Positions 46,711-54,800 of a stretch of DNA of 64,000 nt are shown here, in pieces. The stretch spans positions 5,884,501 to 5,948,500 of the forward strand of contig NZ_CP041146.1 in assembly GCF_006494775.1 (NCBI RefSeq), written 5' to 3'. The number at the start of each line of letters is the position of its first letter. Position 1 is the first letter of the stretch. The stretch comes from Nocardioides humi (GTDB lineage: Bacteria > Actinomycetota > Actinomycetes > Propionibacteriales > Nocardioidaceae). Position numbers and translations under genes: made by a program. The notes below the pieces were generated by a model. The model was given only the letters and a program-made list of their open reading frames with translations. It had not been told where the DNA came from and did not search any database.

Positions 46711-47085
46711 TCAGAGCACCGTCCACCAGAGACCGACGATGCCCGGGAGCAGGCCGAGCAGCAGCCACGGCGACCTCCAGGACCGGCCGTTGATGACGAG
46801 GGTCGCGGCGATGCCGCCGACCATGAAGGCGGCCGCGATCACGTTGAGCCCGATCCGGGCGTCGAGCCGGTCCTCCGCGACGTGGTCGGCGGCGATCACG
46901 AAGCCGACCGACAGGTGCAGGATCGTGGTGACGACCAGCACCGAGACGACCCGGCGCTGCACGCGCTGGAGCCGCTCGAGGTCCTTCGGGTCCGGCGCCT
47001 TGCGGGGGGCGTTGGGATCCATCAGGTGGCGTCGCCGCGGCGCTCCTGTCCCCGGGCCGGTCCCTGGCTGCGACGTCTGGCTCAC
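46711..47085 (-). CDS. Small membrane protein of unknown function
   Basis: The 124-residue product has a charged N-terminus (MDPNAPRKAPDPKDLERLQRVQRRV) and three hydrophobic segments (VVSVLVVTTILHLSVGFVIAA, IGLNVIAAAFMVGGIAATLVI and SPWLLLGLLPGIVGLWWTVL). GTG 47085 lies 6 nt after TATCCT on its strand (47092-47097), so it is preferred over the internal ATG at 47022. No family is recognised. Confidence 0.6.
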   Translation of the reverse strand: MSQTSQPGTGPGTGAPRRRHLMDPNAPRKAPDPKDLERLQRVQRRVVSVLVVTTILHLSVGFVIAADHVAEDRLDARIGLNVIAAAFMVGGIAATLVINGRSWRSPWLLLGLLPGIVGLWWTVL

Positions 47086-47137
47086 GCACGCAGGATATCC
47101 AGTGGCGTCCGCCCGGCGCGCACCGGATGCTGCTGTC

Positions 47138-48166
47138 ATGGAGATCCGGCCCTTCGGCCCCGACGACCACGCCGACGTGGCGGCGTGGGCTCGGCTGGTC
47201 GACGCGATCAGCGACGCCGACGCCCCCTGGGAGCAGCGCGAGACCCCGAAGCTGGGCGCCGCGCGATTCCGCCACGGATGGGACGGCGAACCGGAGACGC
47301 CGTACCTCCTCCGCGCCGGCGACGAGGTCCTCGGCTGGGGATCCATCGCCACCAGCGAGTACGACAACCGGGACATCGCGTTCCTCGCCGTCGGCGTGCA
47401 CCCCGCCCACCGGCGGCGCGGGCACGGCAGCGCCCTGCTCGGCGTACTCCTGGAGGAGGCCCGGTGCCGCGGTCGCACCAGCCTCGTCGTCGACGCCTGG
47501 GAGACCCCGGCCGGATGCGCCTTCGCGGCCCACCACGGCTTCGAGGGGCGGCTCGCCTCGATCAACCGGCGCCAGCTGCTCGCCGACGTCGACCGGGCCG
47601 ACCTCGACCGGCGCTACGACGACGCCCTCCCGCACGCCGCGGACTACGCCTTCGAGCGCTGGCCCGCCCCGACGCCCGACGACCGCCTGGCGGACCTGGC
47701 CGCGATGGCCGCCTCCATCAACGACGCCCCGCTGGACGACCTCGACTACGAGGACGAGGTGTTCACCGCGGCGCGGATGCGCGCCTACGAGACCGCGGTC
47801 GCCGGCCACGACCGGCGCCTGTACCGCCTGGTGGCCCGGCACCTGCCGACCGGCGAGCTCGCCGGCCAGACCGTCGTCGTGGTCTCCGCCGACGACCCCA
47901 CCTGGGGCGAGCAGGACGACACCACCGTCACCCGCGCCCACCGCGGCCACCGCCTCGGCCTGCTGCTGAAGATCGGCATGCTCCGCTGGCTCGCCGACGC
48001 CGAGCCCGCCCTGGAGCGGATCGACACCTGGAACGCCGAATCGAACGAGCACATGATCGGCGTGAACGAGGTGCTCGGCTACCGGGTGATGGGCCGGGAG
48101 TGGGCCTACCAGCGGCCACTGGACCGATCGGGCATGCGCCGGACGGACCGTGCTGAGAGGCACTAG
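47138..48166 (+). CDS. GNAT-family N-acetyltransferase (two tandem domains)
   Basis: The 342-residue protein has an N-terminal GNAT domain with the acetyl-CoA motif FLAVGVHPAHRRRGHGSALLGVLLEEA and a second GNAT-like domain with TTVTRAHRGHRLGLLLKIGMLRWLADAEPALERIDTWNAESNEHMIGVNEVLGYRVMGREWAYQR. Tandem GNATs of this shape are frequent in actinobacteria; the substrate is not predictable. A degenerate copy of the coding region for the second-domain segment (about 47952-48055) lies at 48771-48883 after the next gene. Confidence 0.82.
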   Translation: MEIRPFGPDDHADVAAWARLVDAISDADAPWEQRETPKLGAARFRHGWDGEPETPYLLRAGDEVLGWGSIATSEYDNRDIAFLAVGVHPAHRRRGHGSALLGVLLEEARCRGRTSLVVDAWETPAGCAFAAHHGFEGRLASINRRQLLADVDRADLDRRYDDALPHAADYAFERWPAPTPDDRLADLAAMAASINDAPLDDLDYEDEVFTAARMRAYETAVAGHDRRLYRLVARHLPTGELAGQTVVVVSADDPTWGEQDDTTVTRAHRGHRLGLLLKIGMLRWLADAEPALERIDTWNAESNEHMIGVNEVLGYRVMGREWAYQRPLDRSGMRRTDRAERH

Positions 48167-48196
48167 CATGCGGCCAGCCCCGCGGAAGGAACGCCC

Positions 48197-48766
48197 ATGC
48201 GACGTCTGGCCACCATCAGCCTCACCGCCCTGATCCTGCTGACCTCGGTCGCCTGCGGCTCCGACGACGAGCCCGACGCCGACCCGACGCCGACATCGCC
48301 GACATCGCCGACATCGCCGACATCGCCGACATCGCCGGCGTCGTCCGCGTCGCCCACGACCGAGGCCGCGCCGACGTCGGAGGACACGGAGCCGGCCGGG
48401 GTGCCCAGCGCCGCGGCGACCGGTGGGCTCCCGTCGTACGAGGAGGTCAAGACGCTCTGGCTGGCCAGCACCAGCGACGGCGACCGCACCTCGTGCGAGA
48501 CCAAGCCGACCGAGGACAAGTCGATCTTCACTCCGAACGACGGGGAGTACATCCGCTTCCTCTGCGCGAGCCTCCCGCGGTTCGACTACGTCACCGGTGC
48601 GGAGAACTACGCCGACAACTTCGAGGCGGCCACGTCCGACCTCGTCGGCCGAGCGGTCTTCCACATCCCCGGCGAGGCCTACGTCAAGCCGGCCGGCGCC
48701 AACGTCGACCTGGCCCCCGCCATCCAGGCGGCCTGCGGCTGCGGCGAGGTCGTCGGACCCGAGTAG
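48197..48766 (+). CDS. Lipoprotein with a Thr-Ser-Pro repeat linker
   Basis: The 189-residue product has a lipoprotein signal (TISLTALILLTSVAC, lipid-modified Cys about residue 19). A low-complexity linker follows (TPTSPTSPTSPTSPTSPASSASPTTEAAPTS) and a soluble domain with four cysteines (TSCETKPTEDKSIF, FLCASLPRF and AACGCGEVVG). The linker is encoded by five exact 9-bp units at 48292-48336. The ATG has AAGGAA upstream. No function is recognised. Confidence 0.75.
   Translation: MRRLATISLTALILLTSVACGSDDEPDADPTPTSPTSPTSPTSPTSPASSASPTTEAAPTSEDTEPAGVPSAAATGGLPSYEEVKTLWLASTSDGDRTSCETKPTEDKSIFTPNDGEYIRFLCASLPRFDYVTGAENYADNFEAATSDLVGRAVFHIPGEAYVKPAGANVDLAPAIQAACGCGEVVGPE
48292..48336 (+). repeat. 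9-bp tandem repeat, five copies
   Basis: GACATCGCC is repeated five times without change and encodes the TSP units of the lipoprotein linker. The length is a multiple of three, so copy-number change would not break the frame. It is a likely VNTR site. Confidence 0.85.
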
Positions 48767-48770
48767 CCCC

Positions 48771-48883
48771 CACCTCGGCCTGCTGCTGACGATCGGTATG
48801 CTCCGCTGGCTCGGCGACACCGAGCCGGCCCTGGAGCGGAATCGACACCTGGAACGCTGAGTCGAGACCGACGATCGGTGTCA
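48771..48883 (+). pseudogene. Decayed duplicate of a GNAT gene segment
   Basis: CACCTCGGCCTGCTGCTGACG and the following ~100 nt match 47952-48070 of the GNAT gene at roughly 85% by eye (GLLLTIGMLRWLGDTEPALER against GLLLKIGMLRWLADAEPALER). An extra A in GAGCGGAATCGAC breaks the frame, and there is no start. It ends near the convergent hepT gene. It points to an old duplication or recombination that also involved the lipoprotein gene. Confidence 0.75.
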
Positions 48884-49237
48884 GTCGTCATCAGCCGCCC
48901 CGAAGCCCTCCGGTAGCCGCGAACGCATGCGTGCGACCGCGTCTGCGAGCGGCTGGAGATCCTTGTCGATCACCGCTTGGACCATGTCGGGACTGGTCGC
49001 GAAGTAGCGGTGGGCGAGGAAGTCGCGCATGCCTGCGATCTCGCGCCACTTGATCTCCGGCTCGGTGGCGGTGACCTCGGCGCTGAGGGCCTTCACGGCC
49101 TCGCCGATCTCCAGAAGCCGCATCGCGACGGCGTCCATGACGATCTCGACCGAGATCGGCCCATGTCGAAGGTGGGACCGGATCGACGTGATGGCGGTGG
49201 CGATGTCATCCAGCAGTACGTCGTCGGCGCGGTTCAC
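48881..49237 (-). CDS. hepT: HepT-like toxin (DUF86, HEPN ribonuclease fold)
   Basis: The 118-residue helical protein has the HEPN motif R-x4-H-x-Y in MRDFLAHRYFATSPDMVQ (about residue 70). Other family marks are MRLLEIGEAVKALSAE and IKWREIAGMRDFL. HepT is the toxin of MntA/HepT systems and is silenced when MntA adds AMP near the HxY tyrosine. It overlaps the upstream nucleotidyltransferase gene by 4 nt, so the pair is translationally coupled. Confidence 0.9.
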   Translation of the reverse strand: MNRADDVLLDDIATAITSIRSHLRHGPISVEIVMDAVAMRLLEIGEAVKALSAEVTATEPEIKWREIAGMRDFLAHRYFATSPDMVQAVIDKDLQPLADAVARMRSRLPEGFGAADDD

Positions 49238-49563
49238 AGGGCGATCAAGTCCTTCAGGGCGCGAGCGCTTACACGCTTCTTGAACCCGCTGCGGGGGATC
49301 AGGTCGACGTGCACGCCGAGGATCTCCTCGAGCTCGTGCTGGATGCCGATGATGTCGATGATGCTGGTGCCTGGAGGGAAGTCCACGACGATGTCGACGT
49401 CACTGTCCTCGTGGTCATCGCCACGGGCGGTGCTGCCGAAGATCTCGGGGTTCGTGACGTCGTGACGGTGCAGCACCTCGCGTAGTTCCCCACGGTGGGC
49501 GACAACCCGTTGGCCCGTGGGGCCGCTGAGCGGCCGCCGGGCACGTGCTGGCGTCTCGCTCAT
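49234..49563 (-). CDS. mntA: MntA-like minimal nucleotidyltransferase antitoxin
   Basis: The 109-residue protein has the nucleotidyltransferase motif GS-x10-DxD in IFGSTARGDDHEDSDVDIVVDF (about residue 43) and a third acidic residue in HVDLIPRSGFKKRV. It is the antitoxin partner that AMPylates HepT. The ATG at 49563 lies 6 nt after TACGAT on its strand (49570-49575), suggesting a leaderless transcript for the pair. The N-terminal 20 residues (MSETPARARRPLSGPTGQRV) are not conserved. Confidence 0.88.
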   Translation of the reverse strand: MSETPARARRPLSGPTGQRVVAHRGELREVLHRHDVTNPEIFGSTARGDDHEDSDVDIVVDFPPGTSIIDIIGIQHELEEILGVHVDLIPRSGFKKRVSARALKDLIAL

Positions 49564-49664
49564 GAAGCCATCGTATCGATGTGACCGAGGATCCGCTGGT
49601 CTACGGATGGGAGCTGCTCCACCCGACGGCCGACAAGCCGCAGCAGCCGCGCATGGCGACGAAC

Positions 49665-50758
49665 TCACACGACGTACGACCCCGCCCGCCTCAACTCCGC
49701 CGCCGCCTGCACCACGATCCGCTCGACCAGCTCCGCGCAGCTCGGCAGGTCGTCGATCACGCCGACGACCTGCCCGCTCGCGAGCACGCCCGCGGAGGTG
49801 TCGCCCTCGACCAGGCCCGCGCGGAGCATGGTGGGGGTGTTCGCGGCGAGAGCCATCTGGCCGAGGGTGCGGCCCTGCGCCCTCCTCATGGCGCGGCCGT
49901 CCTTGAGCAGCTGTGGCCAGGACATCCCGGACGACCTCTTGAACTCGAGGGTACGGCGGGCGGTCGGCCCGAGGCGGCGGACGGCGGAGGTCTCCTCCAG
50001 CGACTCCACGAGGGGGGTGCGGAGCATCCGGTGGGGCATGCCGTCGACCTTGGCGGTGACGACGGTGTCGGTGAGCCCCTGCGACAGGTAGAGCTGCTTG
50101 ACGGCGTCGGGCACGGCGGAGTCCCTGGTCAGCAGGAAGCGGGTGCCCATGCCGATCCCGGCGGCGCCGTACGACAGGGCGGCGGCGAGGCCGCGGCCGT
50201 CGAAGAAGCCGCCGGCGGCGATGACCGGAATGTCATGGCCCGCGTCGAGCAGCCCGTCGAGCACCGTGGGCAGCAGCAGCGTGGTCGGGATCGGGCCGGT
50301 GTGCCCGCCGCCCTCGCCGCCCTGCACCATCACCGCGTCCGCGCCCCAGCCGGCGACCTTCTTGGCGTGCTTGGCCGCGCCGATCGACGGCATCACGACG
50401 ATGTCGTGCTCCTTGAGCTTGGCGATCAGCTCTGGCTTGGGGGCCAGCGCGAAGGAGGCGACCTTGACCCGTGGTCGATGAGCAGCTGGCAGCGGTCGGC
50501 GGCGTCGCCGGCGTCGGCGCGGAGGTTGACGCCGAACGGCTCGTCGGTGCGGCCCTTGACCTCGACGATCGCCCGCTCCAGCTCGGCGAAGGTCATCGTC
50601 GCGGAGGCGAGGATGCCGAGGCCGCCGGCGTTGGCGGTGCCGGACACCAGCCGCGGCCCGGACACCCAGCCCATGCCGGTCTGCACGATCGGATGGGGTA
50701 CGCCGACCAGGTCGGTGAACGGCGTCCGGATCCGCTGCTCAGTCCCTGTGCTGGTCAT
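49665..50758 (-). CDS. ipdC: IpdC-like flavoenzyme (nitronate monooxygenase family), frameshifted
   Basis: IpdC-type enzymes introduce a ring C double bond before ring opening; the fold is that of nitronate monooxygenase/2-nitropropane dioxygenase. The N-terminal part has TPFTDLVGVPHPIVQTGMGWVSGPRLVSGTANAGGLGILASATM, and the C-terminal part has GADAVMVQGGEGGGHTG and VIAAGGFFDGRGLAAALSYGAAGIGMGTRFLL. They are in different frames; one G (a C on the + strand at 50468-50470) restores LIDHGVKVASFALAPKPELIAKLKEHDIVVMPSIGAAKHAK and about 364 residues. It overlaps ipdB by 20 nt and closes echA20-ipdA-ipdB-ipdC, as in M. tuberculosis. Confidence 0.87.
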
Positions 50759-51521
50759 GGGGGACCTCCTTGAACCGCAGCCCCTTCGGGTCGATCACCT
50801 CGCGGATCAGGACCAGCTCCTCGTACGACGGCTCGCGGGTCGTCGGCACGTCCGCCGGGATCTCCAGGCTGAACCCGGTGGCCGCGACGACGTCGTCGAC
50901 GGCGACGCCCGGGTGGACCGACACCAGCCGCATCGTGTCGTCGGCGCCGCCCAGGTCGAAGACCCCGAGGTTGCTGACGACCCGGTGGATGTCGTTGAAG
51001 CGCGCGGCGGCCGGCCCGGCCTCCCTCGCCCGCCTCGGCCCGACCCCGGAGACGACGTCGACCCGCTCGACGAAGACCCGGTCCGAGTGCCGCGGCACCC
51101 AGTACGACGTCCGGTGGCCGACCGTGTTGCCGGGTGCGCCGCGCGAGCCGAGCAGCTGGCGCCTCGGCTGGGCGAACGGGCCGATCGCGGAGATGTTCTG
51201 GTTGCCGTGCCGGTCGACCTGGGTGGCGCCCATCATCACGTGGCGGCGGCCGTAGGCGATCACGTCGAACACCTTGCGGAACGGGATCCACCCCTCGACG
51301 ACGTCCGTGCCGCCGAGCGGCGGCACGCCCCCGAGGAACACCGACTCGCCGTCGCTGATGACCAGGTCCGGGTTCGAGGTCAGCTTCGCCAGCCGGACGC
51401 CGACCGTCGGCAGCAGTCCCATCGGGCTGGCGAAGATCTCGCCGTCCTCGCTGAAGGCGTCGGCGATCGCGGCGGCGCACACGTCCGCGCGCGTACTCGG
51501 TGCGTTCGTGGGGGCACTCAT
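50739..51521 (-). CDS. ipdB: IpdB, beta subunit of the COCHEA-CoA ring-opening hydrolase
   Basis: IpdAB resembles class I CoA transferases but hydrolytically opens the last steroid ring of COCHEA-CoA. The 260-residue beta subunit has SPMGLLPTVGVRLAKLTSNPDLVISDGESVFLGG, RKVFDVIAYGRRHVMMGATQVDRHGNQNISAIG and VPRHSDRVFVERVDVVSGVG. It overlaps ipdA by 4 nt and ipdC by 20 nt, so the three are made together. Confidence 0.9.
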   Translation of the reverse strand: MSAPTNAPSTRADVCAAAIADAFSEDGEIFASPMGLLPTVGVRLAKLTSNPDLVISDGESVFLGGVPPLGGTDVVEGWIPFRKVFDVIAYGRRHVMMGATQVDRHGNQNISAIGPFAQPRRQLLGSRGAPGNTVGHRTSYWVPRHSDRVFVERVDVVSGVGPRRAREAGPAAARFNDIHRVVSNLGVFDLGGADDTMRLVSVHPGVAVDDVVAATGFSLEIPADVPTTREPSYEELVLIREVIDPKGLRFKEVPHDQHRD

Positions 51522-52423
51522 CGGGCGCTCTCCTTCCGCGACTCCTCGGTGAAGGCCTGGACGGCTGCCTGGTACGACGCCTCGTCACCCGCCAGGAAGC
51601 GGTCGTGGAACGCCTGCCAGTCCTCGTCGGATCCGGACGCGGCCGCGGCGTAGGCGCGCTGGAACCGCTCGTCGCGCTCGTAGTCGGGCGTGCAGGTGGT
51701 GAAGTGCGCCCCGTGGGGCGTCTCGACGACGCCGGTGACCATCATCCGGCTGAGCAGCAGCCGCTGGACCGGCGTGTCGACCGTCAGGCCGGCGGTGTCG
51801 ACGACCTGCTCGACGCTGACGTAGGTCCGGTCGGCGGCCATCGCGAACAGGTCGTCGAAGTACGGATCCGGCCCGAGGTACGACGCGTTGCCGTGCTGGT
51901 CGGCGCGGTTGAGGTGGACGAGGGCGGCGTCGAGCCGGAGCGCGGGGACCGCGACCAGCTCCTCGTGGCCGTGCCCCTCGTCGTACGGGCTGGTGACGGT
52001 CCGGATCCAGGGGTTGTTGACCAGGACGTCGGAGCCGAGGCCGGCGCGCATCGGGAGGAACGGCAGCCGCTGCGCGGCGGCGCGCAGGCCGGTCTGGAAC
52101 ATGCCCTCGTCGAGCTCGACGACCTCCGGGATAGCGGCGGCCTGGCGGGCGCGCTGGAAGTTCGGCTCGAGCGGGACGGTGTCGAGGGAGACGAACGCGT
52201 AGACCAGCCTGCGGATCTTGCCCGCGCGGGCGAGCAGGCCCACGTCGGCGCCGCCCCAGCTGACGATCGTCAGGTCGGTCAGGTCGGAGTTGTAGAGCGC
52301 GCGGACCAGCGCCATCGGCTTGCGCCGCGGGCCCCAGCCGCCGATGCCGATGGTCATCCCGTTCTCGAGGGACGCGACCACCTCGTCGATGGTCATCTGC
52401 TTGTCGCGTGGCTTGCGGCTCAC
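51518..52423 (-). CDS. ipdA: IpdA, alpha subunit of the COCHEA-CoA ring-opening hydrolase
   Basis: The 301-residue alpha subunit shows VVASLENGMTIGIGGWGPRRKPMALVRALYNSDLTDLTIVSWGGADVGLL, RRLVYAFVSLDTVPLEPNFQ, PFLPMRAGLGSDVL and LVHLNRADQHGNASYLGPDPYFDD, typical of the CoA transferase alpha family used by IpdA. The GTG at 52423 shares GTGA with the echA20 stop. The complex acts after EchA20 has opened ring D. Confidence 0.9.
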   Translation of the reverse strand: MSRKPRDKQMTIDEVVASLENGMTIGIGGWGPRRKPMALVRALYNSDLTDLTIVSWGGADVGLLARAGKIRRLVYAFVSLDTVPLEPNFQRARQAAAIPEVVELDEGMFQTGLRAAAQRLPFLPMRAGLGSDVLVNNPWIRTVTSPYDEGHGHEELVAVPALRLDAALVHLNRADQHGNASYLGPDPYFDDLFAMAADRTYVSVEQVVDTAGLTVDTPVQRLLLSRMMVTGVVETPHGAHFTTCTPDYERDERFQRAYAAAASGSDEDWQAFHDRFLAGDEASYQAAVQAFTEESRKESAR

Positions 52424-53202
52424 TGCTTGCTCTTCTCCGTTCCCGCGCTGCGCTTGTCTGGCTCGTCTCCGACGAACGCATCGCGGAGCTCGTCGCTCAC
52501 CCCGGCGAGGTTGAGCTCGAAGGTGAAGCCCTGCTCGAAGCGGTAGGACTTGTTGACGTCGATCGGGTCGATCCCGTTGAGCGCCTCCTTGGCGGCCCGG
52601 ATGACCCGGGTGTCCTTGGCGGCGATCTCGCCGGCGACCGCGAGCGCGGCGTCGTCGAGCCGCTCGCGGGGCACCACCTCGAGGACCGAGCCGAACTGCA
52701 CCAGGTCGGCGGCCCGGATGGTGCGCGCGGTGAAGTAGAGGGTCCGCATCATGTGCTGGGGGACCAGCCGGGCCATGTGGGTCGCGGCGCCGAGCGCGCC
52801 CTGGTTGACCTCGGGTACGCCGAAGTAGGCGTCGTCGCTGGCGACGATGCAGTCCGCGTTGCCGACCAGCCCGACGCCGCCGCCGACACAGAAGCCGTTG
52901 ACGGCCGCCACGACGGGGACCGCGCACTCGTAGACGGACCGGAACGCGGCGAAGCAGCCCCGGTTGGCGCCGAGGAGCGCCTCGAAGCCGGTGGTGCTCT
53001 GCATCTCCTTGATGTCGACGCCGGCGTTGAAGCCCTTGCCCTCCGCGCGGAGCACGACGACCTTGGTCGCCGGGTCCGCGCTCGCCTCGTCCAGGGCGGC
53101 GGCGACGTCGTACCAGCCCTGGACGGTGAGGGCGTTGACCGGGGGAGCGTTCATCGTGACGACGCGGATCCCGTCCGGCCGCAGCTCGCTGGTGACTGTC
53201 AT
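52420..53202 (-). CDS. echA20: EchA20-like crotonase (ring D hydrolase)
   Basis: EchA20 hydrolytically opens ring D of HIEC-CoA. The 260-residue crotonase has KVVVLRAEGKGFNAGVDIKEM, ECAVPVVAAVNGFCVGGGVGLVGNADCIVASDDAYFGVPEVNQGALGAATHMARLV (oxyanion hole and binding site) and RTIRAADLVQFGSVLEVVP. It leads the minus-strand echA20-ipdA-ipdB-ipdC operon. A KstR2-type palindrome lies 11 nt upstream of its ATG. Confidence 0.9.
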   Translation of the reverse strand: MTVTSELRPDGIRVVTMNAPPVNALTVQGWYDVAAALDEASADPATKVVVLRAEGKGFNAGVDIKEMQSTTGFEALLGANRGCFAAFRSVYECAVPVVAAVNGFCVGGGVGLVGNADCIVASDDAYFGVPEVNQGALGAATHMARLVPQHMMRTLYFTARTIRAADLVQFGSVLEVVPRERLDDAALAVAGEIAAKDTRVIRAAKEALNGIDPIDVNKSYRFEQGFTFELNLAGVSDELRDAFVGDEPDKRSAGTEKSKQ

Positions 53203-53212
53203 GACCACACCG

Positions 53213-53232
53213 TACCAAGCATTTGCTTGGTA
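53213..53232. promoter_or_regulatory. KstR2-type operator between echA20 and the SDR gene
   Basis: TACCAAGCATTTGCTTGGTA differs by a single base from the box at 42784-42805 (CA-TT against CA-CT in the centre). It overlaps TAGGGT (53231-53236), the probable -10 of the SDR gene. It should co-regulate both divergent units with the fadE operons. Confidence 0.8.
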
Positions 53233-53275
53233 GGGTGGCGGCGTCCCGAGTCCCCGGCCGAAGAGGAGAGCCCAC

Positions 53276-54161
53276 GTGAGCAGGTTGCTGGAGGGGCGGG
53301 TCGCGATCGTGACCGGCGCCGGACGAGGCATCGGCCGCGCCCATGCGCTGGAGCTGGCGCGACACGGCGCGAAGGTCGTCGTCAACGACTTCGGCGTGTC
53401 CCTCGCCGGCGAGGGCACCGGGGAGACGCCCGCCCACGAGGTCGTCGCCGAGATCGAGGCGGCGGGCGGCTCCGCGGTGGTGAACGGCGCCGACGTCGCC
53501 GACTTCGCCGCCGCCGAGGCCATGGTGCGCCAGGCGATCGAGGAGTACGGCGGCCTGGACATCCTCGTCAACAACGCCGGCTTCGTGCGCGACCGGATGC
53601 TCGTCAACACCTCCGAGGAGGAGTGGGACGCCGTGGTGCGGGTGCACCTCAAGGGCCACTTCGCCCCGCTGCGCCACGCCGGGGCCTACTGGCGGACGGA
53701 GGCCAAGGCGGGCCGGCAGCGCGCGGCGCGGGTGGTCAACACCTCCTCCGGCGCCGGGCTCCAGGGCTCGATCGGCCAGGCGACGTACTCCGCCGCCAAG
53801 GCGGGCATCGCCGGCCTCACCCTGGTCGCGGCCGCCGAGATGGGCCGGTACGGCGTGACCGTCAACGCGATCGCCCCCGTGGCGAGGACCCGGATGACCG
53901 AGGGCGCCTTCGACACCTCGGCCATGGCGCTGCCCGAGGACAACTCCCCGGTCGTCGCCTGGCTCGCCTCCGAGGAGGCCGGCGACGTCACCGGCCGGGT
54001 GATCGAGATCGACGGGTCGGTCATCACGGTCGAGAGCGGCTGGGCGCACGGCCCTCCCGCGACAACGGCGCCCGCTGGGAGGCGGAGCAGGTGGGGCCCG
54101 CCCTCCGGGACCTGCTCGCCGCGGCGCCCGTCCCGAGCCGGTGTACGGCACGACGCTCTGA
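53276..54161 (+). CDS. Short-chain dehydrogenase, Rv3548c-like (KstR2-type regulon), two frameshifts
   Basis: The SDR has AIVTGAGRGIGRAHALELARHGAKVVVNDFG, LDILVNNAGFVRDRM, VNTSSGAGLQGSIGQATYSAAKAGIAGLTLVAAAEMGRYGVTVNAI and RVIEIDGSVITVESGWAHGP. It is divergent from echA20 with a shared KstR2-type box, as Rv3548c is from echA20. The reaction in the pathway is not firmly known. Two single-base losses near the end (C-run at 54052-54054 and G at about 54135) turn the expected PSRDNGARWEAEQVGPALRDLLAAAP... into other frames; corrected, it stops at 54159-54161 (about 295 residues). As written it reads to 54202. Confidence 0.82.
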
Positions 54162-54172
54162 GGTTGCCTGAC

Positions 54173-54188
54173 TCGAACATCTGTTCGA
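54173..54188 (+). promoter_or_regulatory. LexA (SOS) box upstream of imuA'
   Basis: TCGAACATCTGTTCGA matches the actinobacterial SOS box TCGAAC-N4-GTTCGA exactly and is identical to the box at 62095-62110. It ends 10 nt before the imuA' GTG. LexA bound here would cover the promoter. Confidence 0.92.
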
Positions 54189-54198
54189 AGATAGAGGG

Positions 54199-54800
54199 GT
54201 GAGTGCCCGTCCCTCGAGATCGACACGCTCGCGCAGATCGAGCAGCTGCGCGGCCGGATCGCCGCGCTCGAGGGCGGGCCGACCCGGCTGGACGTGCCGG
54301 TCCTGCCCGCGTTCGCGGAGCTGGTGCGGCTGCGCACCGGCGGGGTCTACGGCGTCGACTCCGCGACCCTCGGGATGGCGCTGGCCGCCGGGGCGTCGCA
54401 GGCCGGGGAGTGGGTCGGCTTCGCCGGCTGGGACGACTTCGGGGCCGAGGCCGCCCAGCAGCGGGGGATCGTGCTCGGGCGCACGGTCCTGGTCCCCTCG
54501 CCCGGGGAGCACTGGCTGGAGGTGACGGCGGCCCTCGTCGACGTGCTCAAGGTCGTGGTGCTGCGCCCGCCCGGCGGCGTCGACGCCAAGTCCGCCTCGC
54601 TGCTCGAGGCCCGGCTCCGGGCCCGGTCGGCGGTGCTCGTGGTGCAGGGGGAGTGGCCGCGCTGCGAGGCGCGGATCAGCGCGGAGCAGGTCGCCTGGGA
54701 GGGGATCGGCCACGGGCGCGGCCGGCTGCGCGAGCGACGGGCCACGCTGGTGGCGCGCGGCGGCGGGCGGATGCCGGTCCGCGCCGAGGTGGTGCTCTGA
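54199..54800 (+). CDS. imuA: ImuA' (SOS mutasome RecA-like protein), frameshifted near its start
   Basis: ImuA' is a small RecA-fold-derived protein that links ImuB and DnaE2 during translesion synthesis. From about 54216 the frame reads EIDTLAQIEQLRGRIAALEGGPTRLDVPVLPAFAELVRLRTGGVYGVDSATLGMALAAGASQAGEWVGFAGWDDFGAEAAQQRGI, as in actinobacterial ImuA', but no start codon is in that frame. One C added to CCC at 54211-54213 joins it to the GTG at 54199 (MSARPLEIDTL). A LexA box precedes it. Its stop shares TGATG with imuB. It has no full Walker motif, as expected for the family. Confidence 0.82.

Noticed and set aside
48292..48336. A CRISPR-like array
   Set aside because: The 9-bp units have no spacers and are in-frame codons of a lipoprotein.
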